Assembly: GCA_036625225.1 (NCBI GenBank)
Contig: JAZKUF010000002.1
Span: forward strand, 310,001-374,000
Reading direction: 5' to 3'
DNA length: 64,000 nucleotides
From: Accumulibacter jenkinsii
GTDB lineage: Bacteria; Pseudomonadota; Gammaproteobacteria; Burkholderiales; Rhodocyclaceae
Numbering within the stretch: position 1 is the first letter of the stretch; every line of letters starts with the position of its first letter. Shown here in pieces: positions 27,768 through 36,857 of this stretch. The notes under the pieces were generated by a model that was given only the letters and a program-made list of their open reading frames with translations, did no database searches and was not told where the DNA came from. The position numbers and the translations under genes were made by a program.

Positions 27768-28571
27768 TCATTCGAAATTGCCTTTCAGCAGTTCCTGAGT
27801 CTCGGTCGAGAGCGGGAACTTGCGCCGCAATAGATTGCCGTAGCGCGCTTCGGCCGCACGATTGCCGAGTCGCCGTTCGACGCGCACCCCGAGCCACAGG
27901 GCTTCGGCACTCGGATCGGCCTGGCGCAGCAGGTCCGTGAGTTCCTGTCTCGCGATCTCCAGGTTGCCGCGCCGATAATTGAGGTCGGCGAGCTGCAGCA
28001 AGGCCTGCGAATTGTTCGGCGCGATGCGCAGGCTATGCTGGACATGGCTCTCGGCGGCCGCCAGGTCACCGAGCCGCGCGTAACAGGCACCGGCATTGAG
28101 ATAGGCCTTCTCGGGGGTTTCGTAGAGCGGATTGCGCATTGCTTTCTGAAAGAAGGTGATGGCTTCCTTCTCCCGACCTACCTGGCAAAGGAACCAGCCG
28201 TAGTTGTTGTTGATCTCCGGGTCGTTGGCGTCGATACTCAAGGCGCGGCGAAAATCCTGGTCGGCGAGCTGCAGTTCATGCACGCGGAAACCGGCCAGGC
28301 CGCGCGTGCCATAGGCCTTCGCATAGTCGGGGTCGATGGTGATCGCCTCCGTCAATTCTGCGAGCGCGACCGGCAGGTTGTTGTTCTGCAGATACAGCGC
28401 GCCGAGCTCGGTGTGCAGCTTGGCGCGGGTACGGGGATCGCGCGGCTGCGTCTGGCTGCGCGAGTCGATCGGCTCTTCGACGGCCTTCGGCTTGCCGGGT
28501 GAAGCAAACGGCCACATCGAACAGGCACTGGCTGCCAGGCACAGCAGGAGCGCGCACACCCCTCGCCTCAT
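27768..28571 (-). CDS. pilW: Type IV pilus biogenesis/stability lipoprotein PilW (PilF)
   Basis: 267 residues. A lipoprotein signal peptide ends LAASAC, with lipidated Cys at 16. TPR repeats follow (HTELGALYLQNNNLPVALAE, AYGTRGLAGFRVHEL, INNNYGWFLCQVGREKEAI, LNAGACYARLGDLAAAE). The NNYGWFLC block is a PilW/PilF signature. The protein helps assemble the PilQ secretin in the outer membrane. It overlaps rlmN by 4 bases and lies 7 bases from rodZ. Confidence 0.94.
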   Translation of the reverse strand: MRRGVCALLLCLAASACSMWPFASPGKPKAVEEPIDSRSQTQPRDPRTRAKLHTELGALYLQNNNLPVALAELTEAITIDPDYAKAYGTRGLAGFRVHELQLADQDFRRALSIDANDPEINNNYGWFLCQVGREKEAITFFQKAMRNPLYETPEKAYLNAGACYARLGDLAAAESHVQHSLRIAPNNSQALLQLADLNYRRGNLEIARQELTDLLRQADPSAEALWLGVRVERRLGNRAAEARYGNLLRRKFPLSTETQELLKGNFE

Positions 28572-29680
28572 GGACGGGCATCCTGACGATCGAGGTGGAC
28601 CACCAGCGTTCGCCGGCCCGTCCGCTGCGTGCGGTCGAGCACCTGGCCGGCCAGCTGACCACAGGCGGCGTCGATGTCGTCACCGCGGGTCTTGCGGGTG
28701 GTGGCGACCACTCCGGCTTCGAGCAGAAGCTCGGCAAACCGCCGGATGCGCGGCGCCGGCGAGCGGCGGTACGGCGAACCGGGAAAGGGATTGAAGGGGA
28801 TCAGGTTGAACTTGCACGGCACCTCGCGCGTCAGGGCCAGCAGCTCGCGAGCCTGCGCATCGGCGTCATTGACCCCGTCGAGCATCACGTATTCGAAGGT
28901 CACGAAGTCACGCGGCGCTTTTTCCAGATAGCGCTGGCAGGCCGCCAGCAGTTCGCGCAAGGGATATTTGCGGTTGATCGGCACCAGCTCGTCGCGCAGG
29001 CGATCGTTCGGCGCATGCAGCGAAACCGCCAGCGCCACCGCGCACTCGTCGCGCAGGCGGTCCATCGCCGGCACCAGGCCCGAAGTGGACACCGTGACCC
29101 GGCGGCGGGAAAGGCCATAGGCATGGTCGTCGAGCATCAGGCGAAGCGCCGTCACGGTGTGTTCGAGGTTGGCCAGCGGTTCGCCCATGCCCATCAGGAC
29201 GACGTTGCTGATCACCCGCTCGGCCGCCGCGTCCTGGTAAGCGCCGAGCGCGTGTCTCGCCTGCCACAGCTGACCGATGATCTCGGCGACGCCAAGGTTG
29301 CGGTTGAAGCCCTGCTTGCCGGTCGAACAGAACGAGCAGTCGAGCGCGCAACCGGCCTGGGTCGAGATGCACAGTGTCCCGCGGTCGTCTTCGGGAATGA
29401 AGACCGACTCGACGGCGTTGCCGCCGCCGACATCGAAGAGGAACTTCCGGGTGCCGTCGGCCGCCGCCCGGTCGGCAATGACCACCGGCGGCGCGACCAC
29501 CGCGAGGCGCCCGAGCTTTTCCCGCAGACTGCGCGCGATATCGGTCATGGCGTCGAAATCGGCCTCGCCGAAACGGTGCAGCCAGCGCAGCACCTGCGTC
29601 GCGCGAAAAGCCTTTTCGCCGTTCTCGGCGAAAAAGGCGGTCAGCCCGGCGGCATCGAGGTCGAGCAGATTGACCGTCAT
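28568..29680 (-). CDS. rlmN: Dual-specificity 23S rRNA/tRNA m2A methyltransferase RlmN
   Basis: 370 residues; a radical-SAM enzyme making 2-methyladenosine at A2503 of 23S rRNA and A37 of some tRNAs. The cluster motif is CALDCSFC. GMGEPLANLEHTV is the SAM-binding GxGEPL motif. The C-terminal resolving Cys is in DIDAACGQL. The N-terminal domain (LTAFFAENGEKAFRATQVLRW read in part) binds RNA. The stop overlaps the pilW start by 4 bases. Confidence 0.97.
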   Translation of the reverse strand: MTVNLLDLDAAGLTAFFAENGEKAFRATQVLRWLHRFGEADFDAMTDIARSLREKLGRLAVVAPPVVIADRAAADGTRKFLFDVGGGNAVESVFIPEDDRGTLCISTQAGCALDCSFCSTGKQGFNRNLGVAEIIGQLWQARHALGAYQDAAAERVISNVVLMGMGEPLANLEHTVTALRLMLDDHAYGLSRRRVTVSTSGLVPAMDRLRDECAVALAVSLHAPNDRLRDELVPINRKYPLRELLAACQRYLEKAPRDFVTFEYVMLDGVNDADAQARELLALTREVPCKFNLIPFNPFPGSPYRRSPAPRIRRFAELLLEAGVVATTRKTRGDDIDAACGQLAGQVLDRTQRTGRRTLVVHLDRQDARP

Positions 29681-29699
29681 CGGAGCAGGTTGACTCGAC

Positions 29700-30128
29700 C
29701 TAGCGGCCGGAATAGACGTTCATTGCCGGGAAGAAGAAGGCGATTTCCGTCCTGGCCGTCTCTTCGCCGTCGGAACCATGGACCGCGTTGGCGTCGATCG
29801 ATTCGGCAAAATCGGCCCGGATGGTTCCCGGATCGGCTTTCTTCGGGTCGGTCGCGCCCATCAGTTCGCGGTTCGTGGCGATCGCGTTCTCGCCTTCGAG
29901 GACCTGGATCATCACCGGACCGGAGATCATGAAGGAAACCAGATCCTTGAAGAACGGGCGCTCCCGGTGCACCGCGTAGAAAGCGCCGGCTTCCTGGGGC
30001 GACAGCCAGGCGAGGCGGGCAGCGATGACCTTGAGGCCACGGCCTTCGAAGCGCGAGTAAATCTGGCCGATCACGTTTTTGGCAACGGCGTCGGGCTTGA
30101 TGATGGAAAGGGTACGTTCGATGGCCAT
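29700..30128 (-). CDS. ndk: Nucleoside diphosphate kinase
   Basis: 142 residues, the normal family length. TLSIIKPDAVAKN is the N-terminal signature, and the phosphorylated His is in NAVHGSDGEE. It equilibrates NTP and NDP pools using ATP. It is the first gene of the nine-gene block on this strand, 19 bases before rlmN. GGAG lies about 8 bases upstream of its ATG. Confidence 0.97.
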   Translation of the reverse strand: MAIERTLSIIKPDAVAKNVIGQIYSRFEGRGLKVIAARLAWLSPQEAGAFYAVHRERPFFKDLVSFMISGPVMIQVLEGENAIATNRELMGATDPKKADPGTIRADFAESIDANAVHGSDGEETARTEIAFFFPAMNVYSGR

Positions 30129-30270
30129 GACAGTTCTCCGGGGGCTGTTGGATCAAGAAAAACAACGAGAAATCATATTGCTAGAGAAATAACCGCAAAT
30201 TATACCAAGACTCGGCACACAATGCCGCACCGGTACGCACAAAAGACGAGGCCAGCCTCGACGCAAAATG

Positions 30271-30308
30271 CCGAGCGCGCGTACGGGCTCCCCCGCACGC
30301 GCGCTCGG
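30271..30308 (-). terminator. Intrinsic terminator of the dctPQM operon
   Basis: CCGAGCGCGCGT (30271-30282) and ACGCGCGCTCGG (30297-30308) form a perfect 12-bp stem with a 14-base loop. Read on the minus strand it is followed by CATTTTGC, giving a short U-run. It lies 25 bases after the dctM stop. Confidence 0.8.
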
Positions 30309-30332
30309 CCTGGGTTGCAGCGCCTGATGTCG

Positions 30333-31616
30333 CTACAACATGCCCAGCGTTCGCGGCAGCCAGAGCGTGATCTCCGGCACGTAGGTGATGATCAGCAGGA
30401 AGAGCAGCATCGTCATCAACCACGGCCAGACCGCCTTGGTACATTCGGTCAGACCCATGTGGCTGATGCCGCTGGCGACATAGAGGTTGAGACCGACCGG
30501 CGGCGTGATCATGCCGATTTCCATGTTGACCGTGATCATCACCCCGAAGTGCACCGGGTCGATGCCCAGCTTCATGGCGATCGGAAAGAGGATCGGCGCC
30601 GTGATCAGGATGATCGACGAGGGCTCCATGAAGTTGCCCATGATCAGCAGCAGGATATTCACCGCCACCAGGAAGCCGATCTTGCCGAGGCCCGAGTCGA
30701 GCAGCCAACCCGCGATGCCTTGCGGAATCTGCTCGTTGGTCAGGATGAAAGAGAAGAGCACGGCGTTGGTGATGATGTAGAGCAGCATCGCGCTCATGTT
30801 CGCCGAGTTCAGGAGCACCTTCGGCACGTCGCGGAAACCGATATCGCGATAGACGAAGATGGCGATCACGAAGGCATAGACGGCACTCATGGCCGCTGCC
30901 TCGGTGGCGGTGAACATGCCGCTGTAGATGCCGCCCATGACCACCAGGATCAGCAGCAGACCCCAGATCGACTTGCGGAACGCATCCCAGCGCTCGCCCC
31001 ATGAATGCGGCTTCTCGCGCGGATAGTTATAGCGCATCGCCCGGTACCAGGTGGTGAAGCCGAGGAAGAGCGCCAGCAGCAGACCGGGGATCACCCCCGC
31101 CATGAACAGGGCACCGATCGAGCTGTTGGTCGACACCGCGTACATCACCATGACGATCGACGGCGGGATCAGGATTCCCAGCCCGCCGGCCGAAGCGATG
31201 ACCCCGACGCCGAAAGCCTTGGGATAGCCCGCCTTGACCATCGCCGGCAGGAGGATCGAACCAATGGCCACCACGGTTGCCGGCGAGGAGCCGGAGACCG
31301 CAGCAAACAGGGCGCAGGCAAAGACCGCACTGAGGCCGAGGCCGCCACGGAAGTGACCGACCATCGAGGTGGCAAAGGCGATCATTCGCCGCGCCACGCC
31401 GCCGTGCGTGAGGAAATTGCCGGCCAGGATGAAGAACGGAATGGCCATGATCTCGAACTTCTCGATGCCGGTGAACAGTTTGAGCGCGACGGCTTCGAGA
31501 GGCACCTCGGTAAAGGCAAAAAGGAAAGTGAGAACGGTGAGGCCAAGCGAGATGGAGACCGGCATTCCGGTCAGCATCAGCACGGCGAGAATGCCGAAGA
31601 TGAGCGCCGCGTTCAT
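30333..31616 (-). CDS. dctM: TRAP transporter large permease DctM
   Basis: 427 residues with about 12 TM segments over the full length. Typical DctM blocks are MPVSISLGLTVLTFLF, IPFFILAGNFLTHGGVARR, GSSPATVVAIGSILLPAM and ITPPVGLNLYVASGIS. It is the channel subunit of a sodium-coupled, binding-protein-dependent secondary transporter. The C4-dicarboxylate assignment rests on the adjacent DctP and DctS/DctR-type regulators. It overlaps dctQ by 4 bases. Confidence 0.95.
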   Translation of the reverse strand: MNAALIFGILAVLMLTGMPVSISLGLTVLTFLFAFTEVPLEAVALKLFTGIEKFEIMAIPFFILAGNFLTHGGVARRMIAFATSMVGHFRGGLGLSAVFACALFAAVSGSSPATVVAIGSILLPAMVKAGYPKAFGVGVIASAGGLGILIPPSIVMVMYAVSTNSSIGALFMAGVIPGLLLALFLGFTTWYRAMRYNYPREKPHSWGERWDAFRKSIWGLLLILVVMGGIYSGMFTATEAAAMSAVYAFVIAIFVYRDIGFRDVPKVLLNSANMSAMLLYIITNAVLFSFILTNEQIPQGIAGWLLDSGLGKIGFLVAVNILLLIMGNFMEPSSIILITAPILFPIAMKLGIDPVHFGVMITVNMEIGMITPPVGLNLYVASGISHMGLTECTKAVWPWLMTMLLFLLIITYVPEITLWLPRTLGML

Positions 31617-32296
31617 TTACCGTCCCCCTTGCCCGCGTGGTGTTTGATATCGGCCGGATGCAGGTCATCATCCATGTTGTACGGGTTGGCATCGACCGGC
31701 ACGCCGTCCGGCTCGATGCCGTCGACGTGACCATGCTCGTGGGTCGGCAGTTCACCGGTACGCAGAAAGGACGTCATGACCTGCAGGAAACGGAAGCACA
31801 TCAGATAGGAGCCCAGCGGAATGGCGCTGTAAACGATCCAGGTTGGCCACTCCAGGTCCGGAGTTGTCGGCCCCTCGAAGTAATCACCGGTGCTGCCAAG
31901 CGCCGACATCAGCGCGTATCCGAGGCCGTTTTCCCAGACGAAATGCGCCCCCAGTGTGCCGATGGTGCCGGTAAACGCCGCGCCGGCAAGCAGGCCGAAG
32001 ACGACGAACCGGGCGCGCATCCGGCTCTGCAGGGAATTGATGAAGACGTCCACGCCGACGTGAATGCCGGTACGCACCCCGTAAGCGGCGCCGAATTTTG
32101 CCATCCAGACGAACATGATGATGCACAGTTCCTGCGCCCAGCCGAAATTGAGCGTCAGGAGCCAGTCCTGGAGACCCGGAATCGACGCCGAGGCGAGGTA
32201 GCGGTGCACCACCGCGACGAAAATGATCAAGGTCGAAGCAGCGATGAGGAACATGATCAGTGTTTCCTCAAGGCGGTCAAGTAGTTTCAGCAGCAT
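31613..32296 (-). CDS. dctQ: TRAP transporter small permease DctQ
   Basis: 227 residues with four TM segments (about 11-30, 45-65 with WAQELCIIMFVWMAKFGAAY, 95-115, 145-165). The WAQEL-x-FVW-FGAAYGVR segment is a DctQ signature. A C-terminal hydrophilic tail of about 50 residues (His/Asp rich) is longer than in many homologues. The start follows dctP after a 77-base gap containing a hairpin. Confidence 0.93.
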   Translation of the reverse strand: MLLKLLDRLEETLIMFLIAASTLIIFVAVVHRYLASASIPGLQDWLLTLNFGWAQELCIIMFVWMAKFGAAYGVRTGIHVGVDVFINSLQSRMRARFVVFGLLAGAAFTGTIGTLGAHFVWENGLGYALMSALGSTGDYFEGPTTPDLEWPTWIVYSAIPLGSYLMCFRFLQVMTSFLRTGELPTHEHGHVDGIEPDGVPVDANPYNMDDDLHPADIKHHAGKGDGK

Positions 32297-32315
32297 GCTC
32301 GGCTCCCCCGAAAAT

Positions 32316-32356
32316 GAAAACCCGCCGAACAGGTGTCAGACTGCTCGCGGGTTCTC
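32316..32356 (-). terminator. Intercistronic hairpin between dctP and dctQ
   Basis: GAAAACCCGC (32316-32325) pairs with GCGGGTTCTC (32347-32356) with one mismatch. On the minus strand the stem is followed by U-rich TTTTCATTTTC. Such hairpins after a binding-protein gene often act as partial terminators or 3'-end stabilisers, giving more DctP than permease. Confidence 0.6.
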
Positions 32357-32373
32357 GTGGTCATCCGCTCAGA

Positions 32374-33387
32374 TCAGAGCTTGTTCGGATCGAAACCGGT
32401 TTCCTTGTACACCGCCTGCAGCAGGTCCTTGCCGATCCGCGACTCCATCTTCGCATGCACCGGCACCAGCGCCTTCTTGAAAGCCATCCGCTCGTCGGCG
32501 CTCGGGGTCTTGACCTGGGTCTTGCCGCTCTTCTTGACCGCCTCGAGATCCTTGTCGTTCTGTTCCTTGGCAATCTTGTTGGCGTAGGCGGTCGAGTCCT
32601 TCATCGCCGTTTCAAGCTGAGCACGCACATCGGCCGGCAGACCATCCCAGAACTTCTTGTTCACGATCACGGCGTAACCCAGGTAGCCATGCTCGGTCAG
32701 GCTCAGATGCTTCTGTACTTCGTACATCTTCTGCGTGTACAGGTTCGAGATCGGATTTTCGGTGCCATCGACGACGCCCGTCTGCAGCGCCTGGTAGACC
32801 TCGGAGAAGGCCATCACCTGGGGCAGTGAGCCGAGCGCACGCATCTGTTCTTCCAGCACCTTTGACGACTGGATGCGCATCTTCTTGCCCTTCAGGTCGG
32901 CCGGCAGGTTGATCGGCGTGTTGGCAGAGAACGACTTGAAGCCGTTGTCCCAGAACGCCAAACCGGCAACGCCCTTCGGCTCGAGCTTCCTGAGCAGACT
33001 CTGCCCGAGCGGACCCTGGGTCACCTTGTGCAGTTCGGCGTAGTTGTCGAAGATGTACGGCAGATCAAAGAGCTCGAACTCCTTGACGCCCAGCGGCCCG
33101 AATTTCGCCAGCGAGGGTGCGAGCATCTGCACGGCGCCGAGTTGCAGCGCTTCCATTTCTTCCTTGTCCTTGTAGAGCGTCGAGTTGGCATACACCTCGA
33201 CCTTGGCCTTGCCCTTGGTCAGCTCCGCGGCGCGCTTGGCGAAAAACTCGGCGGCCAGCCCCTTGGGCGTGTCGGTTGCCACGACATGGCTGAACTTGAT
33301 GACGATCGGCTGCTGGGCGAGAGCCCCCAGGGGCATCGCCGACAGGGTGCCGGCGACCAGACCGAATAGCACGGTAGATATTTTCAT
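32374..33387 (-). CDS. dctP: TRAP transporter solute-binding protein DctP
   Basis: 337 residues from the ATG at 33387, chosen because GAGGAG lies 8 bases upstream and a signal peptide follows (MKISTVLFGLVAGTLSAMPL, then GALAQ). The mature protein shows IVIKFSHVVATDTPKGLAAE, VEVYANSTLYKDKEEMEALQ, MRIQSSKVLEEQMRALGS and GVVDGTENPISNLYTQKMY. The Arg in KKMRIQ is the conserved carboxylate-binding residue, so the ligand is an organic acid, probably C4-dicarboxylate. First gene of dctPQM, divergent from dctS. Confidence 0.95.
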   Translation of the reverse strand: MKISTVLFGLVAGTLSAMPLGALAQQPIVIKFSHVVATDTPKGLAAEFFAKRAAELTKGKAKVEVYANSTLYKDKEEMEALQLGAVQMLAPSLAKFGPLGVKEFELFDLPYIFDNYAELHKVTQGPLGQSLLRKLEPKGVAGLAFWDNGFKSFSANTPINLPADLKGKKMRIQSSKVLEEQMRALGSLPQVMAFSEVYQALQTGVVDGTENPISNLYTQKMYEVQKHLSLTEHGYLGYAVIVNKKFWDGLPADVRAQLETAMKDSTAYANKIAKEQNDKDLEAVKKSGKTQVKTPSADERMAFKKALVPVHAKMESRIGKDLLQAVYKETGFDPNKL

Positions 33388-33589
33388 GTGTTTTCTCCTC
33401 CATTGACTGCTGGCTGTGAAATTGGGCGACGCCCGACTTGCAGGCGCCAATATCACAAAAAACAGGGCAGCCGCATATTGTGGAAAACCGCAACCCGGCC
33501 CGCCCGGGAGATGCCACGCCACCGCCCTTGACGCCTGCCGCCCGCCGGTCTTTCCCGCTCGCCAACGAACTTCGGTAAGATGCGCCTCG

Positions 33590-35593
33590 ATGAAAGAGAC
33601 TCCCCTGCCCTACCCGTACGACCGCCGGCAAGAGCGGCGAAGATTGCTGTCCCTGAAGTGGTCGAACTGGTATCTCTCGGTCCTCAAGCTGGCGGTCGGT
33701 CTGCTGCTGGTGCTGCTGATCACGCTGCTCTGGTTGCTGCACCGCAACGAGGTCGACGAGCAGCGCTCGACCCTGATTGCCGACGTCCTCTGGCTCGAAC
33801 AAAGCCTGCGCTTCCACCTTGACGGCAACTCCGAACAGTTGCAGCAACTCGCGCTCGACCTCACGCACGCCAAGAACCGGGATGAACTCTTCGATCTGCG
33901 CGCCCGCCATATCCTCAAGAACAACCCCGAACTGCGTCAGTTGCTGTGGCTGAACGACGCAGCCGCGGTCATCCACGGCATGCCGACGCTGACCCTGCCA
34001 CGGCCGATCGAGGAAGTGGGGGGAGAAAATCCGGTCAGCCGCACGATCGAACTTGCCCGCCTCGGCAAGCCGATCTACAGCGATGCCTACCGGACGGCCG
34101 AAGCGGCCCAGTTCGAGGTTTATGTGGCGATCTTCGACGACGGTCGCTATCGTGGCACGCTGCTCGGCGTCTATTCGCTCAATGGCTTGCTCAAGCAGCA
34201 GGTACCCTGGTGGTTCGCCGAGAAATACCAGGTCCGGGTGCTCGACGGCAACGGCGGCCTGCTGGCCAGCAAGTCGAAGATCGACGCCGCCGCGACGACG
34301 CTGAGCTACCCGGTCAGCTTCGACCCGCCCGGCTATGGCATGGTGCTTCAGGTCACCGCCTACCGCGGCGCAGACAACCTGGCGCAAACCCTGATCGCCA
34401 CCCTGATCATCGTCCTCGCACTGATCGTCTTCTGGAGCCTGTGGGCGGTGCGCGGATTGATCCAGCGCCGTTTGTTCGCCGAGCAGGCACTGCGCTCGGA
34501 ATACGCTTTCCGCAAGGCGATGGAGGATTCGCTGATGGTCGGCATGCGCGCCCGCGATCTCGCCGGCCGGGTGACCTACGTGAACCCCGCCTTCCTGCAG
34601 ATGGTCGGCTTCGAGGCTGAAGAACTGATCGGCCGGGAGCCGCCGATGCCGTACTGGGCGCCGGAAGAAATGGAGCGCACCCTGCTTTTGCACAACAAGG
34701 TGCTGGAAGGCAAGGCGCCGCTCGAGGGCTTCGAAATCCGCCTGATGCGCAAGGACGGCAGCCGCCTCGATGCCCTGATCTACGAGGCGCCGCTGATCGA
34801 CGCCGATGGCACGCAGACCGGCTGGATGGGGTCGATCATCGATGTCACCGCCCGCCGACACGCCGAGGAACTTGCCCGGCAACAGCAGGAGAAGTTGCAG
34901 ATCACCGCCCGCCTGGTGACCATGGGCGAAATGGCATCGACGCTGGCGCACGAACTCAACCAGCCGCTGGCGGCGATCACGAGTTACAACACCGGTTGCC
35001 TGAACAAGCTCGAGTCGGGCAATTTCACCGCCGCGCAGCTCAAGGAAGCGCTCGGCAAGCTCGCCGTACAGGCGCAGCGCGCCGGCCGCATCATCCGGCG
35101 GGTGCACGACTTCGTCCGCAAGAGCGAGCCGAAACTCGCGCCCTGCGACCTCGCCGAAGTCATCGACGACAGCATCGGCTTCATCGAAGGCGTGGCCAAG
35201 AGCCGCGGCGTGCGCATCGTGCGCGAGATCCAGGGCATGCGCCCCGAGTTGCTGGCCGACCAGGTGATGCTCGAACAGGTGCTGCTGAACCTGATGCGCA
35301 ACGGCATCGAGGCGATGGGCGAAGCGCCGGCAGCACAGCGGCGGCTGACGATCAAGCTCAGCCAGGTCGACCAGCAGATGGAAATCCGGGTCATCGACCG
35401 CGGCCCGGGGATCGCGCCCGATCTCGTCGAAAAGCTGTTCACCCCCCTCTTCTCGACCAAAGCCGACGGCATGGGCATGGGGCTCAGCATCTGCCGTTCG
35501 ATCGTCGAGTTTCACCGCGGCCGGCTGTGGGTCGAGAACAACCCGCAGGGCGGTTCGATCTTCTTCATCACCCTGCCGATCGGCCGCCAATGA
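33590..35593 (+). CDS. dctS: Sensor histidine kinase DctS-like
   Basis: 667 residues from the ATG at 33590; the frame is open upstream but the N-terminus then lacks sense. TM1 is about 33-52 and TM2 about 265-290, flanking a ~210-residue periplasmic sensor domain. A PAS domain (YVNPAFLQMVGFEAEELIG) lies near 320-420. HisKA has H454 in STLAHELNQPLAAI. HATPase boxes are NLMRNGIEAMG, DRGPGIAP and GMGMGLSICRS. The layout and divergence from dctPQM match DctS of Rhodobacter-type dicarboxylate regulation. The stop overlaps the dctR start (ATGA). Its partner is disrupted, so its signal has no intact cognate output here. Confidence 0.9.
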   Translation: MKETPLPYPYDRRQERRRLLSLKWSNWYLSVLKLAVGLLLVLLITLLWLLHRNEVDEQRSTLIADVLWLEQSLRFHLDGNSEQLQQLALDLTHAKNRDELFDLRARHILKNNPELRQLLWLNDAAAVIHGMPTLTLPRPIEEVGGENPVSRTIELARLGKPIYSDAYRTAEAAQFEVYVAIFDDGRYRGTLLGVYSLNGLLKQQVPWWFAEKYQVRVLDGNGGLLASKSKIDAAATTLSYPVSFDPPGYGMVLQVTAYRGADNLAQTLIATLIIVLALIVFWSLWAVRGLIQRRLFAEQALRSEYAFRKAMEDSLMVGMRARDLAGRVTYVNPAFLQMVGFEAEELIGREPPMPYWAPEEMERTLLLHNKVLEGKAPLEGFEIRLMRKDGSRLDALIYEAPLIDADGTQTGWMGSIIDVTARRHAEELARQQQEKLQITARLVTMGEMASTLAHELNQPLAAITSYNTGCLNKLESGNFTAAQLKEALGKLAVQAQRAGRIIRRVHDFVRKSEPKLAPCDLAEVIDDSIGFIEGVAKSRGVRIVREIQGMRPELLADQVMLEQVLLNLMRNGIEAMGEAPAAQRRLTIKLSQVDQQMEIRVIDRGPGIAPDLVEKLFTPLFSTKADGMGMGLSICRSIVEFHRGRLWVENNPQGGSIFFITLPIGRQ

Positions 35594-36018
35594 GCCCCTG
35601 CGTCTATCTCGTCGACGACGACGAAGCCATCCGCGACTCGCTCGGCTGGCTGCTGGAGTCGCGCGGGGTCGCCTGCCTGAGCCATCCGTCGGCCGAAGAC
35701 TTCCTCGCCGCCTGGACGCCGGCGCTGGCGGGGTGCCTGCTGCTCGACATCCGGATGGACGGCATGAGCGGTCCCGAGCTGTTCGACCTCCTGCGCGAGC
35801 GCGGCAGCCGCCTGCCGGTGATCTTTCTGACCGGACACGGCGACGTGCCGATGGCTGTCTCGGCACTGAAGAAGGGGGCTTTCGATTTCGTCGAGAAGCC
35901 GTGCAACGACAACGAACTCGTCAATCGCGTCATCGAAGCGCTCAAGCTCGACCACCACCAGCGCGCTGCCGCTTCCGGTGCCGATTCGATGACGACCCGT
36001 GTGGGTCGCCTGACGACG
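35590..36018 (+). pseudogene. dctR: Response regulator DctR-like, receiver part (5' part), cut by IS66
   Basis: 143 codons of a FixJ/NarL-class regulator. The receiver domain has acidic residues in VDDDEA (9-11), phosphorylation site D53 in LLDIRMDG, and Lys in FVEKPCND (about 103). The IS66 copy 2 sits in the linker before the DNA-binding domain. The frame continues 9 codons into the IS to a stop at 36045, giving a 151-residue receiver-only product. Joining this to 38475-38645 restores a 199-residue protein in frame, so loss is recent and due to the insertion alone. Confidence 0.93.
36011..36018 (+). repeat. Target-site duplication, left copy (IS66 copy 2)
   Basis: TGACGACG here and at 38467-38474 brackets the element. 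Confidence 0.97.
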
Positions 36019-36093
36019 GTAAGCGTCCGACCGCTCCACCTGTAAAAGTCGGACGAGATAGCGCAACCTCCCGGCTTTCGATGGGAGGTTGCG

Positions 36094-36414
36094 ATGGACA
36101 AGAACGGCGAGCGGGAAGCGTACTGGCGAGGGCATGTTGCCGAGTGGCGGGCGAGTGGGGAGTCGCAGAGAGCGTACTGTGACCGGCACGGGCTGAAGGA
36201 CCATTCGCTGAGTTACTGGCATCAGCGTCTGGCCAAGCGCGAAGGTGGGGCCGCCGTCGGCGAGCCGCTGACGCTGATTCGGGCAACGATCGTTGCCGAT
36301 CCGCTGGTCTCAATGCCGTGCCTGTCGCTCGCCAGCCCGAACGGCTGGCGACTCGAATTTGGCCTGCTGCCGCCGGCCGAGTGGCTGGTGGCACTCTGGG
36401 CAAACCACTCATGA
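36094..36414 (+). CDS. tnpA: IS66 accessory protein TnpA (copy 2)
   Basis: 106 residues, identical in sequence to the protein at 15970-16290, with the same ATGA overlap to tnpB. No substitutions are seen between the two copies. Confidence 0.92.
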   Translation: MDKNGEREAYWRGHVAEWRASGESQRAYCDRHGLKDHSLSYWHQRLAKREGGAAVGEPLTLIRATIVADPLVSMPCLSLASPNGWRLEFGLLPPAEWLVALWANHS

Positions 36415-36764
36415 GCGCGACCCTCGGCGTACCGCTGGAGCGCATCTGGCTGGCTCTCGAACCGGTAGACATGCGCCTGGGCATTGACGGCTTGTCTGCC
36501 CGCATCCAGGCGAGTCTCGGGCGCTCCCCTTGTGACGGCAGTGCTTACGCCTTCACCAATCGCAAGCGAAGCCGACTCAAACTGCTGGTGTGGGATGGCA
36601 CGGGCGTGTGGCTAGCGCAACGGCGCCTACACCGGGGCGGTTTCACGTGGCCGAGCGCTGGCGAGGCGGTTTTTTCCCTGACGCCGGGGCAATGGCGGTG
36701 GCTGATCGCGGGCGTTGACTGGCAACGTCGGGAAGCCCCAGCGCCGGGACACTGGCAAGTGTAA
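36411..36764 (+). CDS. tnpB: IS66 accessory protein TnpB (copy 2)
   Basis: 117 residues, identical to the protein at 16287-16640. Coupled to tnpA through a 4-base overlap. Confidence 0.94.
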   Translation: MSATLGVPLERIWLALEPVDMRLGIDGLSARIQASLGRSPCDGSAYAFTNRKRSRLKLLVWDGTGVWLAQRRLHRGGFTWPSAGEAVFSLTPGQWRWLIAGVDWQRREAPAPGHWQV

Positions 36765-36857
36765 CGGCCGCGTCACTGCCGCGAAAAAAGTGATAATAAT
36801 CGGCTATCTACCTGGCTTTCAGGAGCTTTCCATGCGATGTCTGCGGTATAATGCCTC

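Noticed and set aside
33388..33589. Sigma54 promoter for dctP
   Set aside because: A TGGCGC-CTGCA-like word is present but the spacing and the GG/GC core do not fit, and the DctS/DctR type here is not sigma54-dependent.
33065..35866. 933-codon open frame on the minus strand
   Set aside because: Antisense to dctS and running across dctP in another frame. No recognisable domains.
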